Below are positions 35,773 to 44,632 of a stretch of 64,000 nt of DNA, piece after piece. The position numbers were made by a program, and so were the translations under genes. The notes beneath the pieces were generated by a model. That model was given only the letters and a program-made list of their open reading frames with translations. It did not search any database and was not told the DNA's origin. The first letter of the stretch is position 1. The number at the start of each line of letters is the position of its first letter. Source of the stretch: CAWKOH01 sp963851245 (lineage in GTDB: Bacteria; Actinomycetota; Acidimicrobiia; Acidimicrobiales; Palsa-688); assembly GCA_963851245.1 (NCBI GenBank), contig CAWKOH010000001.1, positions 550,066 through 614,065 on the forward strand. The letters are read 5' to 3'.

Positions 35773-35824
35773 TTTATGGTTCGCTGTGTGGCGGACAAGA
35801 CGTCATCCACCTCAAGGGGGGCCC

Positions 35825-37096
35825 GTGGCTACTCACGCTCGTCGCAGTCCGAAATCCGCGGTCGTCATCCTGGTTGCGTTGGCGTTCGTGGCCACCGCCT
35901 GCAGCAGCAGCAGCAAGGGCAATACATCCAGCTCAACCGGGTCGACCGCCCCGCCGGCCAACAACGCAATCCTCGGGACCCCGAACAAGGCAACGGGGAC
36001 GCCTATCAAGATCGGCGTGGTGGACGACGGCAACACCCCCACCATCGACGACTCGCAGATGTTGACGACCGCCCGGGCCGTCGCGCAGTACGCGAATGAC
36101 TACCTCGGCGGCCTCAACGGCCACCAGATTCAGATAGACGGATGCTCGACCGAGAACACGCCGTCAGGAGGCACGACGTGCGGGGTGCAGATGATCCACG
36201 ACAAGGTCGCGGCCGTGCTGGATACCGGGATCGGGCAAGCGGCGGCTTTCTACAGCGCAATCAGCGGGTCGGGGATCCCTTATATCGCTGAGACCAGCGC
36301 AATCGCGGACGTCCTCACCAAGCCTGGCTCCTTCGTGTTCACGAACCCCATCGGCAGCATCGCCGCGCCGGCTGCGATAGCCCAGGCGCACAGCGTGACC
36401 AGAGCGGCGTTCGTGATCATTGACGTGCCTGCGGCTACCGGCCCGATCGAGGCGATCGCCAAGCCCATCTTCCAGAACGCCGGCGTCAAGCTGGACGTGG
36501 TCCCGATTCCGCCAAGTGTGGCCGACATGACACCCCAGATCGAACAGGCGCTCAGCCAGGGCGACAAGTTGTTCACGGTCATCGGCACGGATCCGTTCGA
36601 CGTCACTGCGATCAAGGCCCTCAAGCAGCTCGGATTCACCGGTCCCATCGTGGCGTCAATCGGCAACCCCACCCCGCAAATGGTCGCTAGCCTCCCCGGT
36701 GGCTTCGCGGGCATCCTTAGCCTCTCGTCGGCCACCAGCGATCCCAACGACAAGGACGTCCAGCTCTACAACGCCATCGTGGCCAAGTATGCGAGCGGTA
36801 TGACGAAGAACGTCTCCTCGAAGTCCGCCTACCAGTTGACCCTGGGGTTCATTCGTGCGCTGACCGGTGTGACCTCGGCGGTCGATGCCTCCTCGATCAT
36901 GGCTGCGATGAGCGCAATGCCGAAGCCAGTCCCGCTGCCGCTGGGCGGGGGCATCCAGGTTCAATGCGGAGCTAAGCCGGTTCCGTTAGCGCCGAACATC
37001 TGCACGAGCGGGGTACTACAGTCAACCTTGAACACCGACGGGGTGGGTCAGGACTACAAGGTCATCGACACTTCACAGTTGACCAAGCTTGGCTAA
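35825..37096 (+). CDS. Periplasmic/lipoprotein substrate-binding protein of a LivJ-type ABC transporter
   Basis: A 423-residue lipoprotein. After a basic start (THARRSPKS), the hydrophobic segment VVILVALAFVATA ends in a lipobox with Cys26, followed by a Ser/Thr-rich linker. The body (IKIGVVDDGNTPTIDDSQML, QAAAFYSAISGSGIPYIAET, IEQALSQGDKLFTVIGTDPF) is a type I periplasmic-binding-protein fold of the hydrophobic amino acid/amide (HAAT) family. The GTG at 35825 follows AAGGGGGG. It is the first gene of the transporter operon. Such systems also import aromatic acids and other small organic substrates, so the ligand is open. Confidence 0.88.
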   Translation: MATHARRSPKSAVVILVALAFVATACSSSSKGNTSSSTGSTAPPANNAILGTPNKATGTPIKIGVVDDGNTPTIDDSQMLTTARAVAQYANDYLGGLNGHQIQIDGCSTENTPSGGTTCGVQMIHDKVAAVLDTGIGQAAAFYSAISGSGIPYIAETSAIADVLTKPGSFVFTNPIGSIAAPAAIAQAHSVTRAAFVIIDVPAATGPIEAIAKPIFQNAGVKLDVVPIPPSVADMTPQIEQALSQGDKLFTVIGTDPFDVTAIKALKQLGFTGPIVASIGNPTPQMVASLPGGFAGILSLSSATSDPNDKDVQLYNAIVAKYASGMTKNVSSKSAYQLTLGFIRALTGVTSAVDASSIMAAMSAMPKPVPLPLGGGIQVQCGAKPVPLAPNICTSGVLQSTLNTDGVGQDYKVIDTSQLTKLG

Positions 37097-37176
37097 CACT
37101 TCAACGTGAGGACCGCCCACCGACCTCGGGCTGTGAGATCGGTGGGCAGTGCTCTCCTGGACAGGAGAGGGGACAT

Positions 37177-39921
37177 GTGGACCAGCACCTGATCTTCCTG
37201 CTGCTCGGCTTGGCCAACGGAGCCGTGTACGCCGCGCTGGCGCTGACGCTCGTCGTCACCTACCGGAGTAGTGGCGTCCTCAACTTCGCCACCGCGACGA
37301 TGTCGTTGCTGGGCGCCTACATGTACGCCTACCTCCGGAAGGGCCAGCTGTTGGTGCCGTTGCCGTTCCTGCCGAAAACAGTCGATCTGGGAACCGAGCT
37401 CGGCTTCTGGCCGGCGGCGATCATCTCGGTGGCGATCTGCACCGGGGTTGGCCTGTTGCTGTACCTGAGCGTGTTCCGGCCGCTGCGGGCTGCGCCAGCG
37501 GTGGCCAAGGCCGTCGCGTCGCTCGGCGTCATGGTGCTGCTCACCGGCTTGTTCACGGTTCGGGCTGGCACCACAGCCGTCTCCGTTGCTCCCATCCTCC
37601 CGACGAACATTTGGACGATAGGTTCCGTCCGCGTCAGCAGCGACCGGGTCTGGTTCGCGGCGACCATCCTGGCGATCACCTTCGCACTGGCGGCAGCGTA
37701 CCGGTTCACTCGTTTCGGGCTGGTGACGCGCGCGGCGGCCGAAACCGAGAAGGGCGCGTTCGTCAGTGGGATGGCGCCCGACCGCATCGCAGCCGCCAAT
37801 TGGATGATCAGTGCCGCCGTGGCGGGCGTGTCCGGCATCCTCATCGCACCGATCGTCCCGCTCACGCCTGTCGGCTACACGCTGTTCATCGTGCCCGCAC
37901 TAGCGGCGGCCGTTATCGGCCAGTTCACGTACATGGTCCCCGCCGTGTTGGGCGGGCTGGCAATCGGCATGTTCCAGTCGGAGTCGACCCATCTGCAGGG
38001 GGAGTACAGCTGGCTGCCGCAGTCGGGCCTTTCCGAGCTGGTCCCGCTGCTGTTGATCCTGCTGGTCCTCGTGGTGCGGGCCCGCCCGCTGCCGAGTCGA
38101 GGGGCGGTCATCGTGCAGACGCTCGGGGGAGCGCCCCGCCCCATCTCGTTGCTGCGACCCGCGCTGGTGGGCACGATTGCGGGCGTGGTTGCGATGGTAT
38201 TGCTGCAGGGCGAGTGGCGGGCCGCGCTCATCACCAGCCTGATCACGGCCATGATCACGCTTTCGATGGTCGTGATAACCGGCTACGCCGGCCAGGTCTC
38301 GCTGGCGCAGCTCACCCTGGCCGGAGTCGCCGGCTTCCTCCTGGGTCCGTTGACCACCAACTGGCATCTCCCTGTGATCCACACGTCCATCCCCTTTCCG
38401 CTCGCCCCGCTCGTGGCCGCTCTTGGCGCGGCCGTCCTAGGCGTGGTCGTCGGCCTGCCGGCGCTGCGCATCCGAGGCCTGCCCGTCGCCGTCGTGACGC
38501 TGGCGTTCGCGGTCACGATCGAGGCCTTGTGGTTCACCAATCCCAGTTACGTCGGCGTCAGCGGCAAGAATGTCACTGGACCGACCCTGTTCGGGCTCGA
38601 CCTTCGGGCCAGGGTGGGCGCCAACTTCCCTCGTGTGCAATTCGGCCTGCTCGTCCTGGCCGTGCTCGTCGCCATCGCGGTCGCCGTGGCGAAGCTGCGC
38701 ACCAGCTCACTGGGCTCCGAGATGCTCGCCGTCCGCGCCAACGAGCGGTCGGCTGCCGGGGCGGGCATCGACGTCGTGCGCGTCAAGATCATCGCCTTTG
38801 CCACCGCGGCGTTCATCGCCGGGCTCGGCGGCGCAATGCTCGGGTACTTCCAGGGCAACGTCACCTTCGATCCGTTCGACACCCTGGTCGGGCTCGGATT
38901 GTTCGCCACCGCCTACATCGCCGGCATCACCAGCGTCTCCGGGGGCCTCTTGGCCGGGATACTGGCTGCCGGCGGCTTGTTGGCGCTGACATCGGACAAG
39001 TTGTTCAGCCTCGGTCAGTGGTACGGCGTCATCACCGGACTCGTGCTCATCTTCACCGTCATCCAGAACCCCGAAGGTATCGTCGGGCCGTACCATTCGT
39101 TCCTCGCACGGCGCCGGATGCGGCATGCCGCCCAGCAAACGTCGTCAGACAGGACAGCCGACGTTTCCCTCGTGGCCACCGAACCGGTTCCCGGTGGCGA
39201 CGTAGTCTTGTCGGCGCTGGACATACAGGTCCACTACGGCGGCGTGGTCGCGGTGGACAGTGTGGACCTGGAGGCCCGGCAGGGCACCATCGTCGGGCTC
39301 ATCGGTCCCAACGGTGCCGGAAAGACGACACTGGTCGACGCCATGAGCGGCTTCACCCCGCACTCGGGGAGAGTCGTGCTCGAGGGCCGCGACCTGTCCG
39401 GGCTGTCGCCCTTTCAGCGGGTCCGCGCCGGTCTCGGTCGGACGTTTCAGCAGACGCAGCTGTACGAGGACCTCTCAGTGACAGAGAATATCGTCGTCGG
39501 CACCGCCGCAGCCCACAACCGCGAGCCACGAACAATGCGCGAGACGCTCGAGCTGCTCGACCTAGTCACCGTCGCTGATCGTCCCGTCAGTGAGCTCTCC
39601 CAGGGACGTCGTCAGCTCGTGTCCATCGCCCGCGCCTTGATCGGCAACCCCGACGTGGTCCTGCTCGACGAGCCCGCTGGCGGCCTGGACAGCCACGAGA
39701 GCCAGTGGCTGGGGCATCGGCTCCGGCGGATCCGCGACAGCGGCGTGACGATCCTGCTCATCGACCACGACATGAACCTGGTGCTCAACCTGTGCGACTC
39801 GATCTACGTCCTCGACTTCGGGAAGATCATTGCCCAAGGGCCGCCATCGGTCATCAAGACGGACCGCACCGTCGCCGCCGCCTACCTCGGTGCCACACAC
39901 GCCGCGCCGGTCCCGTCGTGA
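37177..39921 (+). CDS. LivH-LivM-LivG fusion: two permeases and an ATPase in one protein
   Basis: A 914-residue protein with three modules. Residues 1 to about 290 are a LivH permease (LLGLANGAVYAALALTLVVT). About 310-640 is LivM (ITGYAGQVSLAQLTLAGVAG, with AVRANERSAAGAGIDVVRVK). About 680-910 is a LivG ATPase with Walker A GPNGAGKTTLVD, signature LSQGRRQLVSIARAL and Walker B VVLLDEPAGGLD. The GTG at 37177 follows AGGAGAGGGG. LivM-LivG fusions are common in actinobacteria; having LivH fused as well is less usual. Its stop overlaps the LivF start. It acts in the inner membrane with the lipoprotein encoded upstream. Confidence 0.9.
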   Translation: MDQHLIFLLLGLANGAVYAALALTLVVTYRSSGVLNFATATMSLLGAYMYAYLRKGQLLVPLPFLPKTVDLGTELGFWPAAIISVAICTGVGLLLYLSVFRPLRAAPAVAKAVASLGVMVLLTGLFTVRAGTTAVSVAPILPTNIWTIGSVRVSSDRVWFAATILAITFALAAAYRFTRFGLVTRAAAETEKGAFVSGMAPDRIAAANWMISAAVAGVSGILIAPIVPLTPVGYTLFIVPALAAAVIGQFTYMVPAVLGGLAIGMFQSESTHLQGEYSWLPQSGLSELVPLLLILLVLVVRARPLPSRGAVIVQTLGGAPRPISLLRPALVGTIAGVVAMVLLQGEWRAALITSLITAMITLSMVVITGYAGQVSLAQLTLAGVAGFLLGPLTTNWHLPVIHTSIPFPLAPLVAALGAAVLGVVVGLPALRIRGLPVAVVTLAFAVTIEALWFTNPSYVGVSGKNVTGPTLFGLDLRARVGANFPRVQFGLLVLAVLVAIAVAVAKLRTSSLGSEMLAVRANERSAAGAGIDVVRVKIIAFATAAFIAGLGGAMLGYFQGNVTFDPFDTLVGLGLFATAYIAGITSVSGGLLAGILAAGGLLALTSDKLFSLGQWYGVITGLVLIFTVIQNPEGIVGPYHSFLARRRMRHAAQQTSSDRTADVSLVATEPVPGGDVVLSALDIQVHYGGVVAVDSVDLEARQGTIVGLIGPNGAGKTTLVDAMSGFTPHSGRVVLEGRDLSGLSPFQRVRAGLGRTFQQTQLYEDLSVTENIVVGTAAAHNREPRTMRETLELLDLVTVADRPVSELSQGRRQLVSIARALIGNPDVVLLDEPAGGLDSHESQWLGHRLRRIRDSGVTILLIDHDMNLVLNLCDSIYVLDFGKIIAQGPPSVIKTDRTVAAAYLGATHAAPVPS

Positions 39922-40745
39922 GCGAATCCATGGCTCCCGATGCTTCTCCGGGCGGCGGTCTGGCCGGACCGCTTTTCGAGTGCCGCGAAGTCAAGGCCGG
40001 TTACGGCGCAATTACCGTCGTGCCGTCGTTCGACGTCACGGCCGACCCCGGCACGGTACTCGCGATCCTCGGGCCGAACGGCGCCGGCAAGACGACGTTG
40101 CTGACGACCCTGGCTGGTCTTCTCCCCGCCCAAGCCGGTTCGGTCACCCTTGCCGGACACCTCCTGAAGAACGGTCGCCCCGCTGCGGCGTCACGCGCCG
40201 GTCTCGTCCTCGTTCCGGACGACCGCGCCCTGTTCACCAAGTTGACGGTCGACGAGAACCTCAAGGCAGCGCGTGGCAAGCATAAAACCACCATCGAGTA
40301 CGTCATCGATCTCTTCCCCGCTCTGGCCGACCGCCGGAAGCTCGCAGCCGGCAATCTGTCCGGAGGTGAGCAGCAGATGCTCGCTGTCGCCCGGGCCCTG
40401 ATGCAGGAGCCACGCGTCCTACTGATCGACGAGATGAGCATGGGCCTCGCGCCCATAATCGTCGAAGGCCTGCTGCCGATGGTGCGACGTATTGCGGATG
40501 ATACGAAGGCCGTGGTGGTCCTGGTCGAGCAGCACGTCGCCCTCGCCCTCGAGGTCGCGGACCGAGCGATGGTGCTAGTGCACGGTCAGGTCTCACTCGA
40601 CCGACCCGCCCGCGAGCTTCGAACTGACATGGCGTTGCTCGAGTCCGCATACTTCGGCGACACCGCGCACAGCTCTCAAAACGGCTCACAGGGGACCATG
40701 GTCGAAGCATCGATCCCCCCGAAGGAAGATGGTGCCCGGCCGTAG
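39918..40745 (+). CDS. LivF-type ABC transporter ATPase
   Basis: A 275-residue ATPase, second nucleotide-binding subunit of the HAAT transporter. Walker A LGPNGAGKTTLLTT, signature LSGGEQQMLAVARAL, and Walker B VLLIDEMSMGLAPIIVEGLL, where the M-S-MGLAP form is typical of LivF. The GTG at 39918 overlaps the fusion protein stop (GTGA); an ATG at 39930 is possible. A 25-residue C-terminal tail beyond the usual end is present. Confidence 0.9.
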   Translation: MSESMAPDASPGGGLAGPLFECREVKAGYGAITVVPSFDVTADPGTVLAILGPNGAGKTTLLTTLAGLLPAQAGSVTLAGHLLKNGRPAAASRAGLVLVPDDRALFTKLTVDENLKAARGKHKTTIEYVIDLFPALADRRKLAAGNLSGGEQQMLAVARALMQEPRVLLIDEMSMGLAPIIVEGLLPMVRRIADDTKAVVVLVEQHVALALEVADRAMVLVHGQVSLDRPARELRTDMALLESAYFGDTAHSSQNGSQGTMVEASIPPKEDGARP

Positions 40746-40974
40746 TTCAGACGCACGTGTCGTCGGCGATCCACTTGAGCACGGCGCACCCGCCTGCCCT
40801 TCGTGGGCCGCCCGGCTATGTTGTCGTTCCGGCGTCGGTGCCGAATGGTCGTGCGCAGGCGGGTCCCGCCGAGCCGCACTGGTTCCTCTCACGGATATGG
40901 CGACCGATTATCCAGAGCTCTGACACTACTCACTATACTTGTTACTCGACCAGCAAGCTAGTACGGTTCCGCAC

Positions 40975-41736
40975 ATGCCGTCGGAGAGCGTGCGCCGGAC
41001 TCAAGCGGAGCGACGTACCCGCTCGGAAGAGCTCCTTCTCGATGCGACCGCCGAGTTGGTCGCCGAGCGGGGAGTGGACGGGGCATCATTGGCCAGCATC
41101 GGTGGGCGGGCGGGCGTCAGCCGTGGGCTGCCGACCCACCATTTCGGTTCCAAGGACACGTTGGTGGCCCGGCTGGCCCAGCGGGCCCAGGAGCGCATCG
41201 CTTCGGCCATGATGGCCACGCTGGAGACGCAGTCCCACCGGGTCGAAGAGCTGTCGGGTCTCGACATCGTGTATCAAACGGTCGACTCCTACCTGGAGCT
41301 CTTCGAGCACCCGGCGGCCGATGAGCGGGCTCTGCTCGTCATGTGGGGCTCCACCTTCGCTTCTTCGTCGTCGGTGGGGGGGATGATCGAGGCGGAGCGG
41401 CGCAGCTACGACGGACTGTCCGAGGTGATCGCATCCGGCCAGGGGGACGGCTCGATCAGAGCCGACGTCGACCCGACGGCCTCGGCGGTGCTCCTTCTGG
41501 GGATGATGCGGGGAATCGCCGCCCTTCTCCTGACGGACTCCGCCCTTACCGACATGAGCCGCGTGCGCAAGACCTGCGCGGATTGGATCAGCTCGTCTCT
41601 GGCCGCTCGCTCCGGCGTCGAGCATGGCGGGCGTCATCAGGCCCTGCGCCGCCCTGCGCCATCTCTGGGGGTCCTACCTGGCGCCTCGCCCCCAAGCCGC
41701 AAGAGGAAGGGGCGAGATAACCCAGGCCAACGATGA
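40975..41736 (+). CDS. TetR-family transcriptional regulator
   Basis: A 253-residue regulator. The N-terminal helix-turn-helix covers residues 10-55 (TRSEELLLDATAELVAERGV, then LASIGGRAGVSRGLPTHHFG, SKDTLVARL). The ligand-binding part includes ERALLVMWGSTFASSS and LLLGMMRGIAALLL. The last 40 residues are basic and disordered (PPSRKRKGRDNPG). It lies alone downstream of the transporter. No obvious palindrome of the shared type is next to its start. An A/T-rich patch with TATACTTG precedes it. Confidence 0.85.
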   Translation: MPSESVRRTQAERRTRSEELLLDATAELVAERGVDGASLASIGGRAGVSRGLPTHHFGSKDTLVARLAQRAQERIASAMMATLETQSHRVEELSGLDIVYQTVDSYLELFEHPAADERALLVMWGSTFASSSSVGGMIEAERRSYDGLSEVIASGQGDGSIRADVDPTASAVLLLGMMRGIAALLLTDSALTDMSRVRKTCADWISSSLAARSGVEHGGRHQALRRPAPSLGVLPGASPPSRKRKGRDNPGQR

Positions 41737-41905
41737 GATCACCACCGTCCTCGATGCCGACATCATTGCAAGACCAGCAACGCCGCCACCCCCCACCGCA
41801 ACCCCGAATACGCCGACCCAGGCCTGCCGGTCCTAAGAGATCGACGGACGATCCCTGGGACCTCCATCGCGGTCGATGCCGGCGGCTACATGCAAAGATG
41901 AGCCT

Positions 41906-42775
41906 GTGGCCCTGAAGTTGTCGATCGGTACTCCGGTGGTGACCATGAACCCCGGGGCTTGTTCGTCTTGGGAGCGGGACGCGTCAATCCAGGAGGTGGC
42001 CCGGATCGCGGAAACCGCCGACCGACTCGGCTACCACCACCTCACGTGCAGTGAGCACATAGCGCTCCCGGCATCGGAACTCGCCCGTCGGGGGCGCGGT
42101 ACTGGGATCCGCTTTCCACCTTCGGTTATCTGGCCGCTCGCACGAGCCACATCCGTTTTGCGACCAACGTACTGGTACTCCCCTATCACCACCCGCTCGA
42201 GATAGCCAAACGCTACGGCACACTCGACGTTGTGAGCGGTGGCCGGGTGATTCTGGGGGTGGGCGTGGGGACCCTGAAGGAGGAGTTCGACCTGATCGGC
42301 GCTCCTTATGACCTACGTGGTCCACGAGCCGACGATGCTCTTCGCGCCCTCCGAGCATCGCTGTCGCGCCCCGTGCCCGCGTACCACGGTGAGTTCTACG
42401 ACTTCGAAGGGATGGTCGTGGACCCGAACGCCGTGCAGGACTACGTTCCGCTCTGGGTCGGAGGCCGCACCATTAGATCTGTCCGGCGTGCCGTATCCTT
42501 GGCCGATGGCTGGTGCCCTTTCGCGGTAACGCCAACCCAGGCCGCGGAATGGCTGGCCCAGGTTGAGCCGCCATCGGGATTCGACGTCATCCTCCCACCG
42601 GCCGGGAAACTCGACCCGATCGACGAGCCGGGACGGACGCAGGAGGTTCTCGCCCAGACTGAGCTTTGCCGGCGCGACGATCGTCTCGTGCGGCTTCAGA
42701 CACCAATCCCTAAACGAATACCTCGAAAAGCTCGAAGCCCTCGCCGAAGTCCACACCGGGATGGGCACACCGTAG
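41906..42775 (+). pseudogene. F420-dependent LLM-class oxidoreductase with two compensating frameshifts
   Basis: The first frame from a GTG at 41906 gives VALKLSIGTPVVTMNPG and ADRLGYHHLTCSEHIALP. The middle part is read in a second frame (TLDVVSGGRVILGVGVGTLK, EEFDLIGAPYDLRG, VPLWVGGRTIRSVRRAVSLA). The last part returns to the first frame (SFAGATIVSCGFRHQSLNEY, ending HTGMGTP). GxGVGxLKEEF and WVGG are signatures of luciferase-like F420-dependent oxidoreductases. The full length (about 290 residues) is preserved, so the gene looks intact apart from two single-base changes. Confidence 0.8.
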
Positions 42776-42851
42776 CCACATCCTTCGGCCGCTTATGTCT
42801 AGCGCAGACGGCCCGTTGCCCTACGCATGGGCTGCAAAGCGTACCTAGCAC

Positions 42852-43319
42852 CTATGGTCCGCGTAGGTCTGGTGGTGGGAAGATGGCGCCGGGAGAGCTC
42901 TTGGTGAAGAGGTATTTGAGACGACGGCTCGTGAACAGCCAGTTGCCATTTCGCTTCTGGTAGGTCTCGAAGTAGTGGCCCACCCCGAGGAACCAATGCT
43001 CCTGGTCCTCTTGATTCCACAGGGAGAGCCCAGTCATGGCCCAGATGCCACTGGCTCGATCCGGCGCATCGAATGTGATCTCCGCTGTGTGCGAGTGGTG
43101 AGCGGTCTGGAGGTTCTGCATGATCACTCGGACGTTGGCGACCATCTCTTCCGCCGTGGTCCACGGCGGGTAATCATCGTTGTACGACGTGTGGTCCGGT
43201 GCGTGGAGGCTCTCCAGCATAGCCCAGTCCTTCGTGTCAACAGCGCGATCGCGCCGCGCCTTCAGGAGCCTGATGTCTTCAAGTGCCAGCAGCCTTTCCA
43301 AACTAGAGATTTCTTCCAT
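42852..43319 (-). CDS. SnoaL-like (NTF2-fold) protein
   Basis: A 155-residue protein of the SnoaL_4/NTF2-like type. MEEISSLERLLALEDIRLLK and ARRDRAVDTKDWAMLESLHA are the typical helical N-terminus. HHSHTAEITFDAPDRASGIW and YFETYQKRNGNWLFTSRRLK are the beta-sheet part. The ATG at 43319 follows AAGAGG at good spacing; an upstream ATG at 43370 has no such site. Relatives are dehydratases, isomerases or hydroxylation accessory proteins in aromatic and steroid catabolism. It is convergent with the LLM gene. Confidence 0.8.
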   Translation of the reverse strand: MEEISSLERLLALEDIRLLKARRDRAVDTKDWAMLESLHAPDHTSYNDDYPPWTTAEEMVANVRVIMQNLQTAHHSHTAEITFDAPDRASGIWAMTGLSLWNQEDQEHWFLGVGHYFETYQKRNGNWLFTSRRLKYLFTKSSPGAIFPPPDLRGP

Positions 43320-43657
43320 ATCTTGCCTCTTGGAGTTCGCGTTGGGGTGCCGCGTTGGGCGGGGATTCATCGGATCGGTAAAGCCGGAGGTTACAACGCC
43401 ACCTACCCGGACACGTTCATGCCACAGAGTGGGTTGGCTCGGGGGCCTACGTGGAAACGTGCCGTCCCAGCACAGTAGTCACGGTGCAGTTGTCGGCCCT
43501 ATAGAACCGATGCTTCTTTGGTCCACGACGACCCTATGAACTGGTTCCCGTAAGAGGCACTGCCGCCTGAGGTGAGCGACCGGGCGTTCATTCGTTCAAG
43601 GAGCCAGAGGGTTGGTGCCGAGATCGAGCTCTTGAGGCTTCCGAGGGCGCGGTCCAG
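43320..43657. other. About 340 bp without a recognisable gene
   Basis: Short open frames only. It lies between the start of the SnoaL-like gene and the 3' end of the TetR gene. I see no operator copy, RNA gene or hairpin of note. Confidence 0.5.
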
Positions 43658-44401
43658 TCAGTTCGCTTGGCGGGCAGAGCCGGGGCGCGGTCGCTGGGAG
43701 ACCCGTCTCGGTCTCTTGCCGGCCAGCCGGGCCGGCTTGGTTGGCGGGGTTTCGCTGTGCAGGCCGATGGCGTTGGCCCACAGGAGGCTGAGTTGATCCA
43801 CGGCGTCGTCGAAGTCATATTCGCGGTAGCCCTGGGTCAGCCATAGTTCGGCGAAGCGGCCAACCATGGATCCGAGGGCGTCAGCAGCGATGGCAGGGTT
43901 GACGCGTCGGTCCGCCAGCCCTTGTCTCTGCAACCGCCTTATGGCGGCTTCGGAGCGCCCGGCGAAATGCTTCTGCGTGTCCATTCGCGGCCGGTTGACG
44001 TGTGAGTCGAACCGGGACACCTGTTCGATGATGCCCATGATGCGGGCCTCGCTGCGGTAGCGTTCCAAGTACCGGCGGTTCGCCTCATATATGCGCTCTT
44101 CGGGCAAGTATCCGATCGGAGGGGTGTCGCCGTCGTTATCGGCGGGCTCCGTCAGACGTCTTTCCTGGTCCTCGGCGACCTCCCTGAAAATCTGCTCCTT
44201 GGACTCGAAGTAGTGATAAAAGGCGCCATACGAGACCCGGGCCCGCTTGGCGATATCCGATATGCGGGCGTCGAGGAACCCATCCCGCTCGAAGATCAGC
44301 TTCGCCGCCTTCAGGAGCTTGCCGCGGGTCTCTTCACCCTTTCGAGTACGTGGTCCGTTGCCCTTCGCCACACTGCTTGCCTGCTGACTCGTCGGCGCCA
44401 A
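43658..44401 (-). CDS. TetR-family transcriptional regulator beside operator copy P
   Basis: A 247-residue TetR protein. The helix-turn-helix is GKLLKAAKLIFERDGFLDAR, ISDIAKRARVSYGAFYHYFE and SKEQIFREVAE. The C-terminal domain includes IEQVSRFDSHVNRPRMDTQ and ADALGSMVGRFAELWL, resembling regulators of steroid/fatty-acid degradation genes. The tail is basic. It is transcribed divergently from the SMP-30/acyl-CoA dehydrogenase unit, with copy P 171 bp upstream of its start. That position makes it a candidate binder of the shared palindrome, though the evidence is only adjacency. Confidence 0.85.
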   Translation of the reverse strand: MAPTSQQASSVAKGNGPRTRKGEETRGKLLKAAKLIFERDGFLDARISDIAKRARVSYGAFYHYFESKEQIFREVAEDQERRLTEPADNDGDTPPIGYLPEERIYEANRRYLERYRSEARIMGIIEQVSRFDSHVNRPRMDTQKHFAGRSEAAIRRLQRQGLADRRVNPAIAADALGSMVGRFAELWLTQGYREYDFDDAVDQLSLLWANAIGLHSETPPTKPARLAGKRPRRVSQRPRPGSARQAN

Positions 44402-44571
44402 GGCCTCCCTCGCTTTCGCTCCTTGCAGAGCCGAAGTCCAGATGAATCACGTTCGCTAGATTATGCCGCTTCCGCGCCGCCGACCGGTGATTAGCTTCGG
44501 ACAATGGGGCAGTCGGGGCCGTTCAGAGAGCTCGTCCAGGCGGCTGGGTAGGGTGGTCATGGCGCCCATTG

Positions 44572-44606
44572 TTGATATCGACATCAACATTTGAGAGGTG
44601 TAGTAT
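44572..44606 (+). promoter_or_regulatory. Promoter/operator copy P
   Basis: TTGATATCGACATCAA (44572-44587) matches the consensus and, extended to TGTTGAT...ATCAACA, is nearly perfectly palindromic over 20 bp. The central TCGACA (44578-44583) is exactly 17 nt from TAGTAT (44601-44606). Transcription start is predicted near 44613, about 20 nt before the GTG at 44633. Confidence 0.75.
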
Positions 44607-44632
44607 GGGCGCGCCTCGGTGGGCAAGCCCAG

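Noticed and set aside
37611..39578. 655-codon frame inside the LivHMG gene
   Set aside because: Out-of-frame shadow: arginine/glycine-rich and lacking hydrophobic segments, while the main frame has full transporter motifs.
40746..40974. Operator copy before the first TetR gene
   Set aside because: The gap before 40975 has an A/T-rich patch but no TCGANNTCGA spacing, so it was not added to the motif list.
7501..44587. Operator copies interpreted as a CRISPR array or iteron origin
   Set aside because: The repeats are kilobases apart and mostly in intergenic or upstream positions, with no regular spacers and no replication gene nearby.
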